The translations under genes were made by a program, and so were the position numbers. From contig NZ_JAAXPN010000001.1 of the NCBI RefSeq assembly GCF_012396505.1, forward strand, positions 186,001 to 250,000: 64,000 bases of DNA. The letters run 5' to 3'. Positions 46,509-55,611 of this stretch are shown piece after piece. Source of the stretch: Periweissella fabalis (GTDB lineage Bacteria > Bacillota > Bacilli > Lactobacillales > Lactobacillaceae). The notes below the pieces were generated by a model. That model saw only the letters and a program-made list of their open reading frames with translations, was not told the origin of the DNA and ran no database searches. The stretch's first letter is position 1; every line of letters starts with the position of its first letter.

Positions 46509-46787
46509 TTAAAATAAGTCTGAATGTGTACCAGTATCAATAAATTTCACGTATTCACCATCATACTTGTAAATCAACAACCAATCGGGTTTAATGTGTA
46601 AATCACGTTCTGGTCTACGATTTTTCAGAGGGTGATCATTGTAATGGTCATCGAGTGGAGCATCAGATAAAAGTTTACGATAGACAATCTCAAAATCAAT
46701 TGCCTTATAACGCACACCTTTAATCATTTTTTTATAGTTCTTTTTAAAACGACTTTCAAACGATGGTTTATACTTAAAATCAGTCAT
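46509..46787 (-). CDS. YafQ-like (RelE superfamily) toxin
   Basis: A 92-residue mRNA interferase of the YafQ branch: YKPSFESRFKKNYKKM at the start, LKNRRPERDLHIKPDWLLIYKYD and the C-terminal GTHSDLF, whose His corresponds to a catalytic residue of YafQ. Its ATG overlaps the end of the antitoxin remnant by eight bases, the usual order for dinJ-yafQ. Because the antitoxin is truncated, an active toxin would be a burden unless another antitoxin neutralises it. Confidence 0.82.
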   Translation of the reverse strand: MTDFKYKPSFESRFKKNYKKMIKGVRYKAIDFEIVYRKLLSDAPLDDHYNDHPLKNRRPERDLHIKPDWLLIYKYDGEYVKFIDTGTHSDLF

Positions 46788-46870
46788 TCAAGAAAGCCAA
46801 TCCTGCGTCAGCACTGGTAAAATTAACGTAAGCATCGCTATTAATGGCTGCTTGCAAACGGACATAAGGA
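46780..46870 (-). pseudogene. 3' remnant of a DinJ/RelB-like antitoxin
   Basis: The minus-strand frame VRLQAAINSDAYVNFTSADA ending GLAFLND with a stop at 46780 is the typical C-terminal end of DinJ antitoxins. The N-terminal DNA-binding part is missing; at about 46870 the sequence changes to unrelated DNA. Its overlap with the toxin start is preserved. Confidence 0.7.
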
Positions 46871-46882
46871 TGGCTCGTCTAA

Positions 46883-47026
46883 CACCACTACATCTATGAT
46901 CAGACATTAGTCGAATGGACTAATTATCATGATATGAAGTTAATTGGTTATCAGTATACGTATATGGGCTATCGGCTAAACAAGATTAAACGACTGTGGC
47001 TTAGGGGAAGTAAATCGGTGAACTAA
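46883..47026 (+). pseudogene. 3' remnant of an unidentified gene
   Basis: Forty-seven codons open without a start: HHYIYDQTLVEWTNYHDMKL, then QYTYMGYRLNKIKRLWLRGSKSVN and a stop overlapping the next terminator. It is aromatic and basic, protein-like, but the family is not recognised. It abuts the broken antitoxin, marking a deletion joint. Confidence 0.5.
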
Positions 47027-47068
47027 AAAGACATTAGTAGCTAAATTACTAGTTACTAATGTCTTTTT
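47025..47068 (+). terminator. Intrinsic terminator
   Basis: AAAAAGACATTAGTA pairs with TACTAATGTCTTTTT. Confidence 0.85.
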
Positions 47069-47070
47069 AG

Positions 47071-47102
47071 TTGCACATGGTTTCCATTGGCGAGTAGTTC
47101 AC
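47071..47102 (+). repeat. Possible IS605-type right end, remnant
   Basis: TGGCGAGTAGTTCAC (47088-47102) matches the right end of the TnpB element (TGGACGAGTAGTTCAC at 43941-43956) except for one missing base, and CATGG-TTT-CCAT forms a stem before it. No tnpB lies upstream. Confidence 0.5.
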
Positions 47103-47107
47103 AACCG

Positions 47108-47542
47108 CTACTCACGTATCGCTAAATGTAAAATTGGATACGGTTTATCAAAATCATCGCGTTGACTGCGTCCAACAATTTCAAAACCGTGGTTTAAATA
47201 AAACGCGTGCGCTCGGTCGTTTTGCTCATTGACGTCAACTTTCGTGATGTGCTGATTGGTAATTAACCACGTTAAGATTTGATGGCCATAACCAGCACCA
47301 ATTTTGGTAGGGTCCAGAAATAACATCGCTAATTCATCCCCGCTAGTTCCACTAAAGCCAATTGGTTGATTATCAACTGACCATAGCCGTAAATCGACCT
47401 GGGCTAGAAAATTTGGGAGGAGCGCTTGGTAAAAGGCAAAATCATCAGGATGCAAAAAGGTATGCGTAGCTGCGACAGATTGCTCCCAGATGGCTAAAAT
47501 TAATGGGTATTCAGTGGGGATTACACGGTGCTGTTGTAGCAT
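47108..47542 (-). CDS. GNAT-family N-acetyltransferase
   Basis: A 144-residue GNAT fold with ELAMLFLDPTKIGAGYGHQIL (acetyl-CoA binding motif A, about residues 75-95) and VDVNEQNDRAHAFYLNHGFEIVGR (motif B). The substrate is unknown; close to PhnO/YjaB-like enzymes. The internal ATG at 47542 is chosen because AAAGGTGG precedes it. Confidence 0.85.
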   Translation of the reverse strand: MLQQHRVIPTEYPLILAIWEQSVAATHTFLHPDDFAFYQALLPNFLAQVDLRLWSVDNQPIGFSGTSGDELAMLFLDPTKIGAGYGHQILTWLITNQHITKVDVNEQNDRAHAFYLNHGFEIVGRSQRDDFDKPYPILHLAIRE

Positions 47543-47764
47543 TGTAGGACCACCTTTCATTTGGTATTTGTAATCAGCTTAAGCTAAACAGCGTGAAAAT
47601 GCAATCGGGTGGAAGCAACTAACTCAAAATTTGAATATGGATGTTTTTAGGCGTTCACGAACAGCTGTAATGATCGACGTTTTGATTCGTAAAATTATGG
47701 TGGTATGTTAAAATTATTATAGATACAACAATAAGATGAGTAGCAAATAGCAAAAGGACCAGAT

Positions 47765-47992
47765 ATGCAATTACTTAAATACACGCTGAGTTAGTGGCAA
47801 GACCGCCTGACAGGGATTACCGGGCTATTTTTCGTAGTCCTCTTAGTGAAAATCGGCTTAGATTTCATTACTAACAACCTCCATACGTTCACATGGTATA
47901 GCTTGCTATTTTTGGAATGCAATGTGCCAGTTGCGGGGTGGTATTTAGTCGATATTATCAAATTCCACAAACGTGCGGGTCATCAGGATTGA
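47765..47992 (+). pseudogene. Small membrane protein with internal stop
   Basis: Begins MQLLKYTLS, then TAG at 47792-47794, then continues in frame WQDRLTGITGLFFVVLLVKI...VAGWYLVDIIKFHKRAGHQD. Two membrane helices are clear. An AAAGGA site precedes the ATG. The nonsense codon would give only nine residues. The rest of 47570-48110 holds no gene. Confidence 0.65.
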
Positions 47993-48110
47993 ATGGTAGG
48001 TTATGGGTAATTTACTTCGGTAGTTACTTGTTTACCAAGGCGTTCATATGAAAACTCAACGGACTTTGACAACGTTATTTCAAAATTCAAACAGCAATCA
48101 AAACACGACT

Positions 48111-48140
48111 AGTCTACCTGTATTTTAGGTGGGCTTTTTT
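48111..48140 (+). terminator. Intrinsic terminator
   Basis: AGTCTACCTG...AGGTGGGCTTTTTT, a G-T-containing stem of the same kind as those at 23612 and 59332. Confidence 0.75.
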
Positions 48141-48152
48141 GAACAATAACAA

Positions 48153-48207
48153 AAATACGCCAAGCTAACGTTAGAAGAGTAAATCTTCAGGGCAGCTGGG
48201 CGTATTT
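48153..48207 (-). terminator. Terminator of the HigA-like gene
   Basis: AAATACGCC(A)AGCT pairs with AGCTGGGCGTATTT around a loop; it lies 16 bases beyond the 3' end of the minus-strand regulator gene. Confidence 0.75.
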
Positions 48208-48222
48208 GAAGTGGTGATACCA

Positions 48223-48504
48223 TTAAATTGGTGTGAATTGGATCGTAATTTTTTGATGGGTGGCACGGGCAATTTCAGCTAGGGTTGTCGTATTGGCATT
48301 CGTGGTGCCACTTTCAATTCTAGCAATCGTTGATTGAGGTTTACCAATTAAGGCCGCAAAATCACGTTGACTCATCTTGAGTTCTTCACGTAAATTACGG
48401 ACCTGAATCCCAATTTCAAGGTTTAGATCAGCTTGTTCAAGCATTTGTGCGAATTCAGGATTATCTTGGGAACGTTTGGCGATATAGTCATCAATTTTAG
48501 TCAT
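48223..48504 (-). CDS. XRE-family antitoxin-type regulator (HigA-like)
   Basis: A 93-residue protein with a leading helical arm (MTKIDDYIAKRSQDNPEFAQ, typical of the antitoxin of RelE/HigB-type pairs) and a helix-turn-helix LKMSQRDFAALIGKPQSTIARIESGT (about residues 41-66). The toxin gene that normally precedes it is absent; the upstream DNA holds an operator dyad and no frame for a RelE-type protein. A GGAGG site precedes the ATG. Confidence 0.78.
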   Translation of the reverse strand: MTKIDDYIAKRSQDNPEFAQMLEQADLNLEIGIQVRNLREELKMSQRDFAALIGKPQSTIARIESGTTNANTTTLAEIARATHQKITIQFTPI

Positions 48505-48535
48505 TGTGTGGCCTCCTGCGAAATAGTTGTCATCG

Positions 48536-48555
48536 TGATAGCATTTTAGCTATCA
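48536..48555 (-). promoter_or_regulatory. Operator dyad upstream of the HigA-like gene
   Basis: TGATAGC-ATTTTA-GCTATCA, a perfect 7-base inverted repeat 32 bases before the start codon; a likely autoregulatory site. Confidence 0.65.
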
Positions 48556-48718
48556 TAATACAAACGAATGAAGGAGGTGCTTTCAGTGATTCAGCCCCAT
48601 GAAATCCTAATTATAAAATTTGACATTAGTTTTTATTTATATTTAAATTGTTTTATAACAAAATTAAGAAGATTTCGCGCAAGGACCTTGTTGAGCCGCG
48701 TAAATCAGAGGGACTTAC

Positions 48719-48904
48719 ATGAAAAAATTAATGATCCTAAGCGGGGATGTCATTATTCGGATGGCATTTGCCGTTTTAGCTACGTATATGCTAAACCATT
48801 ACCATGAGGACACGACCATTGTCATAACCGGGTACAGTATGCTTATTTTTAATATTATCACGACTTTCTTTGATACGAACTATCATAAGCAGTCGGTAAA
48901 ATAG
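48719..48904 (+). CDS. Small membrane protein, 61 residues
   Basis: MKKLMILSGDVIIRMAFAVL..., two membrane helices (about residues 8-25 and 34-51) and a basic tail. A CAGAGGGA ribosome site is present. No family recognised. Confidence 0.6.
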   Translation: MKKLMILSGDVIIRMAFAVLATYMLNHYHEDTTIVITGYSMLIFNIITTFFDTNYHKQSVK

Positions 48905-49044
48905 CAAAAGGGATATAATAGAACGATAAATCTAGAAAAATATAAGAGAATAAGCATTGTGGTTAAACGTCAATACCATTATCCATTAGCACAAACTTTA
49001 TTGGATTATGACAATATCCTAAGTGAAATTATTACAATCATAAA

Positions 49045-49086
49045 AAAATACCAATCGAAAATAGCGCCATTTCCGGTTGGTATTTT
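49045..49086 (-). terminator. Convergent terminator
   Basis: AAAATACCAATCG pairs with CGGTTGGTATTTTT; it lies between a plus-strand and a minus-strand small membrane-protein gene. Confidence 0.75.
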
Positions 49087-49099
49087 TAGTTTACTAATA

Positions 49100-49249
49100 T
49101 TAGTTGGCGTGATTAGCTTTCACCGGAATGAAGATTACTAATAAGGTGAGCACTGATAGGATTGTGCTGACGTAATCTACGTTAAAGTGATTTGCCACGG
49201 CTGCTAAAATCACGAGGATAGTGGCTAAGATTTTTTGAAAAAGACTCAT
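49100..49249 (-). CDS. Small membrane protein, 49 residues
   Basis: MSLFQKILATILVILAAVAN...VSTILSVLTLLVIFIPVKANHAN: two membrane helices and a short polar loop. The minus-strand AAAGGAGGTCC ribosome site before the ATG is one of the strongest in the window, so the gene is likely real despite its size. Holin-like or toxin-like small hydrophobic peptides have this form, but nothing specific is recognised. Confidence 0.65.
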   Translation of the reverse strand: MSLFQKILATILVILAAVANHFNVDYVSTILSVLTLLVIFIPVKANHAN

Positions 49250-49344
49250 CGGGAGGACCTCCTTTCAAGAAGTTTGATAATTTTTTATTATCGTAACTTA
49301 ATTTTTATATATTAACATTAACATGGCCGCCTCCGACTGTCAAT

Positions 49345-50304
49345 TCACAACTTACTGGTACGATGCAGCACCCCAGTGAAGTTGATGCCCATAATCCCAA
49401 GCAACATGATCAGTAAGCCCACCATTTGCAAGTGACTTGGTAGCGCGTGGCCTAAAAATAGTAAGCCTAGGAGGACGGTGAAAATAACTTCAAATGATTG
49501 GGTTGCTTCGACCGTGGCCAACGTTTCCATGTTTTGGCCCGCCAATGCGGTTGCATGAAAGAACAAAACCGTCGCAATGACCCCAGAAGACAAGGCGACC
49601 CCAAAGGTACTCAGTAACGTCGCACTATCCGGGCGGCCCACCCGAAGATAACTAATGATGCTTAGCACGATAAAAGTTGGATAGGTAGCTAGTAACATCC
49701 CAAAGACGCGTTCAAGGCCGTTGAAATGCCCATACCGGACACCAATTTGACGGTTACCTAGCGGATAGCAAATGGCAGCCATTAAGATCGCCAAAATCGC
49801 CCAGCCAAAGCCCCGATTAACAGCATGGAGGGCCTGCGTTTGCATGGTTGTCATAACAATGCCGACTAAAATGACTAGCATCCATTTAATCTTATTGCGT
49901 GGAATCGTTAAACGTTGGGGGATACCAGTACTGTCAGCGACTTTCATCAGTGGTGTTGTTAGCACCCCGAAAATAATCGTCAGTTGCCAAAGACTTGAGA
50001 CCAGCCAACCGGGGAGAAATTGCGCCGACCACGTTAAAGGAACATAAAACAGGACAAAGCAGACATTACTCCAGCCAAGCCAGTACCACGGGGCGGCTTT
50101 AATGGCCCGCCATACTTTAGCAAAATCGGCATGTAGTTGGGGGATGGTCCCAAGGAGGGCAATCATCGGTAACATCCATAAATAGCGTAGACTAGCGACC
50201 CATAACCAATAACCCGCGGCTTGCAAATTGACCTGATTGAGTAAAAACGTTAATGAAAAGAACAGTGCGGCTAAAATACCAAGGAAGATGGCTTTAAGAT
50301 TCAT
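49345..50304 (-). CDS. DMT-superfamily (EamA-like) transporter
   Basis: A 319-residue protein with about ten membrane helices in two repeats, starting MNLKAIFLGILAALFFSLTFLLNQ. It belongs to the multidrug-resistance efflux branch of the drug/metabolite transporters. It follows the XRE-cupin regulator by nine bases on the minus strand, so the regulator probably controls it in response to a small molecule. Confidence 0.82.
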   Translation of the reverse strand: MNLKAIFLGILAALFFSLTFLLNQVNLQAAGYWLWVASLRYLWMLPMIALLGTIPQLHADFAKVWRAIKAAPWYWLGWSNVCFVLFYVPLTWSAQFLPGWLVSSLWQLTIIFGVLTTPLMKVADSTGIPQRLTIPRNKIKWMLVILVGIVMTTMQTQALHAVNRGFGWAILAILMAAICYPLGNRQIGVRYGHFNGLERVFGMLLATYPTFIVLSIISYLRVGRPDSATLLSTFGVALSSGVIATVLFFHATALAGQNMETLATVEATQSFEVIFTVLLGLLFLGHALPSHLQMVGLLIMLLGIMGINFTGVLHRTSKL

Positions 50305-50313
50305 CAGGGCCTC

Positions 50314-50862
50314 CTATCGCTCGTAAATCATCAAACTGATGAAAGTGGTTGGCGTAGCAGCCATATTATGGTAGGCATGCGCAAAAGTTCCATTGAATTT
50401 GGCCATGCTACCGGCGTAAATAACATGCGGTTGCTCATTGATCATGACGGTTAGGGTGCCAGTTTCGACAATGAGCATTTCAGTTGTGCCGGGCACGTGA
50501 GCCGCTGATTGGCGCTGTGCTTGGGGGGCGAGCGTCAAATGAAAGACTTCAAAATTCGAACTAACGAGCGTGCTGAAAACTGATTGGACAGCCACAGCCG
50601 GATCATTACTCGTGATTTCGTGAAAATCAGTTGGATTAGCGAGTTCAAAATCAACTTTATCGGTAGCAAAGAAGTAGTTAATTGGCACGGCAAGCCCGCT
50701 TGAAATTTTCCAGAGAGTATCAATTGATGGTGAGGTCGTGTGGCGTTCAATATTGTTTAAAGTAGCGGAACTAACGCCAGTCAAAGTACTGGCTTCTTGA
50801 AGTGTTAAGTCACGTTGCCGGCGAATGTCAGCTAAGCGATTACCGACGATTTCTGTTATCAT
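50314..50862 (-). CDS. XRE-cupin transcriptional regulator
   Basis: A 182-residue protein: an N-terminal helix-turn-helix (RLADIRRQRDLTLQEASTLTGVSSATLNNIE) and a C-terminal cupin barrel (VPGTTEMLIVETGTLTVMINEQPHVIYAGSMAKFNGTFAHAYHN), which usually senses a metabolite. It is the first gene of the pair with the DMT transporter. The ATG at 50862 has GAGGTG upstream. Confidence 0.85.
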   Translation of the reverse strand: MITEIVGNRLADIRRQRDLTLQEASTLTGVSSATLNNIERHTTSPSIDTLWKISSGLAVPINYFFATDKVDFELANPTDFHEITSNDPAVAVQSVFSTLVSSNFEVFHLTLAPQAQRQSAAHVPGTTEMLIVETGTLTVMINEQPHVIYAGSMAKFNGTFAHAYHNMAATPTTFISLMIYER

Positions 50863-51077
50863 AAGGCACCTCACGTTTAATATTATAGATTTTATTTAGT
50901 ATAATAGATAAAAATAACTATCTTGTCAATTACTGATTAGTGAAGCAAGGTGGCGATTAGTAAGCCATAAATAGCTAGGACCGACATAATGGCTAGGACA
51001 AGAACGTATTAATTGTGTTCAATTTTATTTTTCATTATAGTGAAGATAATAAAAATAATTGTAAAGGGGGGAGTTAC

Positions 51078-52337
51078 ATGGACAGAGAAATTAAAGTTAG
51101 TGCAAGACGCCAACAGTTAGTAAAGCAGGCCAAAGAAATTTATCAGCGCCATCTTGGTAAGACGACGGCTGCAGACTTTTTTTATCTACAAGGTTTGGCA
51201 GCTAATGCTGAGCAAAAGCATCAAGTGCCACACTTTCATATGCGTAAATTATATGATGCAAGTCATCTGGTCGTAGATTTTGATACGCAATTTGTCACAT
51301 CACTAATTCCTAATAATTTATCTGGAAGTTTGATGACAGCGCATGTGCTTGTTTTGAATTTAAATATGGGGGCGGGCCGCAGTGAAATTGAGTGTTGCGA
51401 TATTAACAAGCGCTGTCAGCATAAATATTCACCAACAGCGACCCAATATACCAAACTAAATGATCACAAGGCATATAGTTTGAGTCAGACAATTTTCCAC
51501 GAAGCATTTAGAAACAATCATAAGATGCGCCATACGTTACTTAAAATTATGGATAGTGCCTATTCAGTCAAAAAAGCCCGCAAACTCTATCAGATTATCT
51601 GTGCAGATTTGCAAATAATTTATACAAATAAGTTGAATTTAAAATCAGCTGATAATGATTATAGTAAATTACGTAAGTCACTAAAAAAATACGATTTAAA
51701 ATCATCACCCAAACACGTACAAACATTAAGCAATTTTTATCGCCAAGCAGTGTTACCGTTATTGCAATTGAAGTTCCCATTTGAATTGAAATTAAGTTTT
51801 GCACCAATCAGCATTGCTTCAGAACCATATTATGTGCCGATTGATCGCCAATTAGGGGATGCCAAAACCTTCCAATTAGATCCAAGCCAATACAATTGGA
51901 ATAACCATGCTGGTAAAGATAAGCATGGAAATGTAATAGAAGGGGATGATGCATGGACGAATTATGTTTTTAGTAACCAAACATTGCGCTTTCAGCCAGG
52001 ACAGGTAAGTTTACTTGAAAAATTACAAATAAAACATGTTTCAGAAATCATGTTATTGCAACAGTATCCATATGCATCAAGTTCGTTTAATCGTACGCAT
52101 AACGATAATGTCTTTAAACCATGGCAAGTATTCGTACAAGAACTACTAATAGCTATTGATGCTTACAATCAAGCTTGCCCGGATGATCAAATTCAGATTA
52201 TTCGTAATCGTAAAGGAACGGATTATCTAGCATTAAACGCATTAACCCACACCTCAATCTGGGTGCGTAAGGTCGCCAAAACTGGGTTAAATGGCCGCTT
52301 AATTGCCCAAAATTTTGCGAAGTACCACGCTAACTAA
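51078..52337 (+). CDS. Unknown 419-residue protein
   Basis: Not recognised. The protein is basic with no signal peptide. Residues 20-60 are helical. There is a cysteine pair motif ECCDINKRCQHKYSP near residue 107, and charged central and C-terminal segments (DDQIQIIRNRKGTDYLALNALTHTSIWVRKVAKTGLNGR). A strong GGGGGG-type ribosome site precedes ATG 51078, which is preferred over an upstream start at 51015. It is monocistronic, followed by a terminator. Confidence 0.65.
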   Translation: MDREIKVSARRQQLVKQAKEIYQRHLGKTTAADFFYLQGLAANAEQKHQVPHFHMRKLYDASHLVVDFDTQFVTSLIPNNLSGSLMTAHVLVLNLNMGAGRSEIECCDINKRCQHKYSPTATQYTKLNDHKAYSLSQTIFHEAFRNNHKMRHTLLKIMDSAYSVKKARKLYQIICADLQIIYTNKLNLKSADNDYSKLRKSLKKYDLKSSPKHVQTLSNFYRQAVLPLLQLKFPFELKLSFAPISIASEPYYVPIDRQLGDAKTFQLDPSQYNWNNHAGKDKHGNVIEGDDAWTNYVFSNQTLRFQPGQVSLLEKLQIKHVSEIMLLQQYPYASSSFNRTHNDNVFKPWQVFVQELLIAIDAYNQACPDDQIQIIRNRKGTDYLALNALTHTSIWVRKVAKTGLNGRLIAQNFAKYHAN

Positions 52338-52433
52338 TAAATAGATAATAGTGTAACGACAGTGGAGGGTGTGACAGAGTACTAAATTACTATCAAAATG
52401 CACTCTAGAAGTCCGATATATTCGATATATGCC

Positions 52434-52472
52434 AAAATCCCCTATGAAGAAAATGTTTCATGGGGGATTTTT
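52434..52472 (+). terminator. Intrinsic terminator
   Basis: AAAATCCCCTATGAA pairs with TTCATGGGGGATTTTT with one bulge. Confidence 0.8.
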
Positions 52473-53012
52473 AGTGTATTTCTCGATATCGCCTGACTTA
52501 TGGCACAGCTCTTTTTTATTTTCAAGCAAAAACTGTCAAATCTAGTTAGTTAACTTATAAAAAGCTTAAGGTACTTTAGAAAATTACCAGAAGTGGATTC
52601 AAGCAGCCAATATAGCAAAATTTTATTTTGGGTAATAAAGTGACAACTAGAAGTTTAAACTTGAATAAATTAAGAACAAAACTAGTTACAAATTAGTTTA
52701 AGTTTTGACATAAAAAAGCTGATTTAACAGGGTTTTTATTAAGATAAAAAAATAATTTGTGGGATTTTACAAATATACTAAGTTGTACTTTTGGTAAATA
52801 TAACATCAATTACAATTAGCTTAACTAACCATTAATACATAATGTATTGTCAAATGTATTCTGGTAATTTATAATTAAATTATATTCTTTAAAAATATAG
52901 AATTAAGTGTAACCACCCATGAAAGATTAAATACAACGGTGTTAATTTATAGCTTATAAAGGTTATAACCAAGGCTTTTTTAAAAGTCTTAAGTATTGCT
53001 ATTTTTTTTAAA
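52473..53012 (+). other. AT-rich region upstream of pyruvate oxidase
   Basis: About 540 bases without a supported gene. Very AT-rich with several weak promoter-like sequences; part of it is likely the long control region of the oxidase gene. Confidence 0.55.
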
Positions 53013-53013
53013 G

Positions 53014-53038
53014 TATAATATACTTGAAAACGGTTACA
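53014..53038 (+). promoter_or_regulatory. Promoter -10 and cre box of pyruvate oxidase
   Basis: TATAAT at 53014-53019 is followed at 53025-53038 by TGAAAACGGTTACA, a full match to the cre consensus TGWAANCGNTNWCA. A cre box over the start point implies repression by CcpA in glucose. Confidence 0.8.
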
Positions 53039-53064
53039 TTTTTGAAAAATATGAGATGGATAAT

Positions 53065-54885
53065 ATGTCAGAACAGAAGATTTCAGCTGGATTAGCAGCG
53101 TTGAAGGTTATGGAAGGATGGGGTGTCCACACCATCTACGGTATTCCTTCAGGTACTTTAAGTGGCTTGATGAACGCGATGGGTAACCCAGAAAACAACA
53201 TCGAATTCTTACAAGTTAAGCACGAAGAAATCGGTGCCATGGCTGCTGTAATGCAATGGAAATTTGGTGGTAAATTAGGTGTTACTGTTGGATCAGGTGG
53301 TCCTGGTGCAACTCACTTAATCAATGGTTTATACGATGCTGCAATGGATAACATTCCAGTATTGGCAATCTTAGGATCAAAGCCAGTTCGTGAATTAAAC
53401 ATGGACTCATTCCAAGAATTAAACCAAAACCCAATGTACGACAACATCGCAGTTTACAACCGTCGTGTTGCAACTGCCGAACAATTACCACACTTAGTTG
53501 ATGATGCCATCCGTACAGCTATTGCTAAGCGCGGGGTTGCCGTTCTTGAAGTGCCAGCTGACTTTGGTTTTGCTGAACTTGATGCAACATCACTTTACTC
53601 AACACCTTTATACTCTTCAGGTGAAAAGTTCAAGAACTACAAATCAGCACCAGTTGACGAAGCTGACATTGATGAAGCTGTTGCTTTGTTGAACCAAGCT
53701 AAGCGTCCAATTATCTACACTGGTATTGGTACTATGGGTCACGGTCCAGCCGTTCAAGAATTAGCTCGTAAGATCAAAGCACCTATCATTACAACTGGTA
53801 AGAACTTTGAAACTTTCGAATGGGACTTTGAAGCTTTCACTGGTTCAACTTTCCGTGTTGGTTGGAAGCCAGCTAACGAAGCTGTTCTTGAAGCTGATAC
53901 TGTCTTGTTCGTTGGTACTAACTTCCCATTCTCTGAAGTTGAAGGTACTTTCCGTAACGTTGACAAATTTATCCAAATTGATAACAACCCAGCTATGCTC
54001 GGTAAGCGTCACCAAACTGACGTTGCAATCCTTGGGGATGCTGGTCAAGCAATTGACGAAATCCTTGCTAAAGTGTCACCAGTTGAAGAATCAGCTTGGT
54101 GGACTGCTAACGTTAAGAACGTACAAAACTGGCGCGATTACATGAACAAACTTGAAAACAAGACTGAAGGTCCTCTTCAAGCTTACCAAGTTTACAACGC
54201 CATCAACAAGTACGCTGCAGAAGATGCAATCTTCTCTACTGACGTTGGTAATGTTACACAAATGTCAATCCGTCACTTGCACATGACACCTAAGAACTTA
54301 TGGCGTACATCTCCATTGTTTGCAACAATGGGTATCGCTTTACCAGGTGGTATTGCTGCCAAGAAGACTTACGCTGATCGTCAAGTTTGGAACTTGATGG
54401 GTGACGGTGCCTTCTCAATGACTTACCCAGATGTTGTGACAAACGTCCGTTATGACTTACCAGTTATTAACGTGGTCTTCACTAACACTGAGTACGGTTT
54501 CATTAAGAACAAGTACGAAGACACTAACACTTACAACTTCGGGGTTGACTTTACTGATGTTGACTACGCTAAGATTGGTGAAGCTCAAGGAGCCGTTGGT
54601 TTAACTGTTAGCCGTATCGAAGACATCGACAGCGTGATGAAGCAAGCCGTTGAATACTACAACCAAGGTCGTGTTGTTGTGGTTGATGCTAAGATCACTA
54701 AGGATCGTCCAATCCCAGTTGAAACTTTGAAGCTTGACACTAACTTATACAGTGAAGACATTGTTAAAGAATACAAGGAAAAGTACGAAGCACAAGAATT
54801 AGTACCATTCCGCGAATTCCTTGAAGCAGAAGGTCTCACTTCTAACTACATCAAAGAAACAAGCGACAACAAGTACAGCTTCTAA
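53065..54885 (+). CDS. pox: Pyruvate oxidase
   Basis: A thiamine-diphosphate and FAD flavoenzyme that converts pyruvate, phosphate and oxygen to acetyl phosphate, CO2 and hydrogen peroxide, giving extra ATP aerobically. About 606 residues: the N-terminal PYR domain with the cofactor Glu in [14 protein letters not shown], a central FAD-binding domain, and the C-terminal PP domain with [15 protein letters not shown] for the Mg-diphosphate loop. Codons are strongly biased to C-ending Asn, Lys AAG and Gly GGT, unlike the neighbours, as in highly expressed genes. The start may be 53056 or 53065; the latter has GAGATGG upstream. Regulated by the cre box above. Confidence 0.92.
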   Translation: MSEQKISAGLAALKVMEGWGVHTIYGIPSGTLSGLMNAMGNPENNIEFLQVKHEEIGAMAAVMQWKFGGKLGVTVGSGGPGATHLINGLYDAAMDNIPVLAILGSKPVRELNMDSFQELNQNPMYDNIAVYNRRVATAEQLPHLVDDAIRTAIAKRGVAVLEVPADFGFAELDATSLYSTPLYSSGEKFKNYKSAPVDEADIDEAVALLNQAKRPIIYTGIGTMGHGPAVQELARKIKAPIITTGKNFETFEWDFEAFTGSTFRVGWKPANEAVLEADTVLFVGTNFPFSEVEGTFRNVDKFIQIDNNPAMLGKRHQTDVAILGDAGQAIDEILAKVSPVEESAWWTANVKNVQNWRDYMNKLENKTEGPLQAYQVYNAINKYAAEDAIFSTDVGNVTQMSIRHLHMTPKNLWRTSPLFATMGIALPGGIAAKKTYADRQVWNLMGDGAFSMTYPDVVTNVRYDLPVINVVFTNTEYGFIKNKYEDTNTYNFGVDFTDVDYAKIGEAQGAVGLTVSRIEDIDSVMKQAVEYYNQGRVVVVDAKITKDRPIPVETLKLDTNLYSEDIVKEYKEKYEAQELVPFREFLEAEGLTSNYIKETSDNKYSF

Positions 54886-54911
54886 TTTATTAGTGCTTAC
54901 GCGTTAAGCTT

Positions 54912-54947
54912 AAAAAGCCGTCTAAAGTGATTTAGACGGCTTTTTTT
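54912..54947 (+). terminator. Intrinsic terminator of pox
   Basis: AAAAGCCGTCTAAA pairs with TTTAGACGGCTTTTTTT. Confidence 0.88.
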
Positions 54948-55001
54948 GTGGTATGAAATTGTTTCTAAACTGCTTAAATACACTTTGCTAGGTCGATAAA
55001 C

Positions 55002-55039
55002 AATAAACCCCTCGAAGAAATTTCTTCAAGGGGTTTATT
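55002..55039 (-). terminator. Intrinsic terminator of the lipoprotein gene
   Basis: AATAAACCCCTCGAAGAAA pairs with TTTCTTCAAGGGGTTTATT, beyond the minus-strand lipoprotein gene. Confidence 0.82.
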
Positions 55040-55068
55040 TAGTGTATTTTGCTACATGTCCTTTTTGC

Positions 55069-55611
55069 TTACCATTGTTGGGTAACTTTACCACTTTGTG
55101 AGACAAGGTAGGCAGCAGATGGAGCTTTAGAAGATCCTTGATAAACGGCAATGTTGTAGACTGTTTGGCCGTTAACAGTTGAGGTTCCATTAGCAACAAG
55201 TTGCATGTCTTTAGCCTTAGCACCTAATTGCACACGTAATACATTAATTGCTTGGGCTGAATTGGTTACTTGACCAGTTGACTGATTGTTGTTAGTATTG
55301 GCAGCTGCTTGTGAGCTACTGTTAGCGGCTGATTGAGAGCTAACAGCCGCGGCACTTTGCTGATGGTCATTGGCACTATCAGATGTAGCACTTTGTGAAC
55401 TTGAAGTATTGGCAGCTGAACTCGCAGCTGAACTTGTGGCGTCATTATCATCAGAACTAGTTGCAGCACTTGATGATGAGCTTGAACTACTATTAGTGCT
55501 CATTTCAGTTGCCTGATCTTCATGATGCGTATGTTTAGCTGATGAGTGACCGCAACCAGCTAAGACAAAAAGTAGGCTAGTTGCTACGATGATACTTAAT
55601 GTTTTTTTCAT
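55069..55611 (-). CDS. Ser/Ala-rich lipoprotein
   Basis: A 180-residue protein with a lipoprotein signal MKKTLSIIVATSLLFVLAGCGH (lipobox LAGC, Cys near residue 20). Then a long low-complexity Ser/Ala/Asn/Gln linker (about residues 35-115) and a small C-terminal domain AINVLRVQLGAKAKDMQLVANGTSTVNGQTVYNIAVYQGS that is likely surface exposed. No function assigned. The repetitive linker may vary in length between strains. Confidence 0.82.
   Translation of the reverse strand: MKKTLSIIVATSLLFVLAGCGHSSAKHTHHEDQATEMSTNSSSSSSSSAATSSDDNDATSSAASSAANTSSSQSATSDSANDHQQSAAAVSSQSAANSSSQAAANTNNNQSTGQVTNSAQAINVLRVQLGAKAKDMQLVANGTSTVNGQTVYNIAVYQGSSKAPSAAYLVSQSGKVTQQW

Noticed and set aside
48959..49141. Plus-strand frame of 60 codons
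   Set aside because: It runs over a terminator hairpin and opposes a minus-strand gene that has a much stronger ribosome site.
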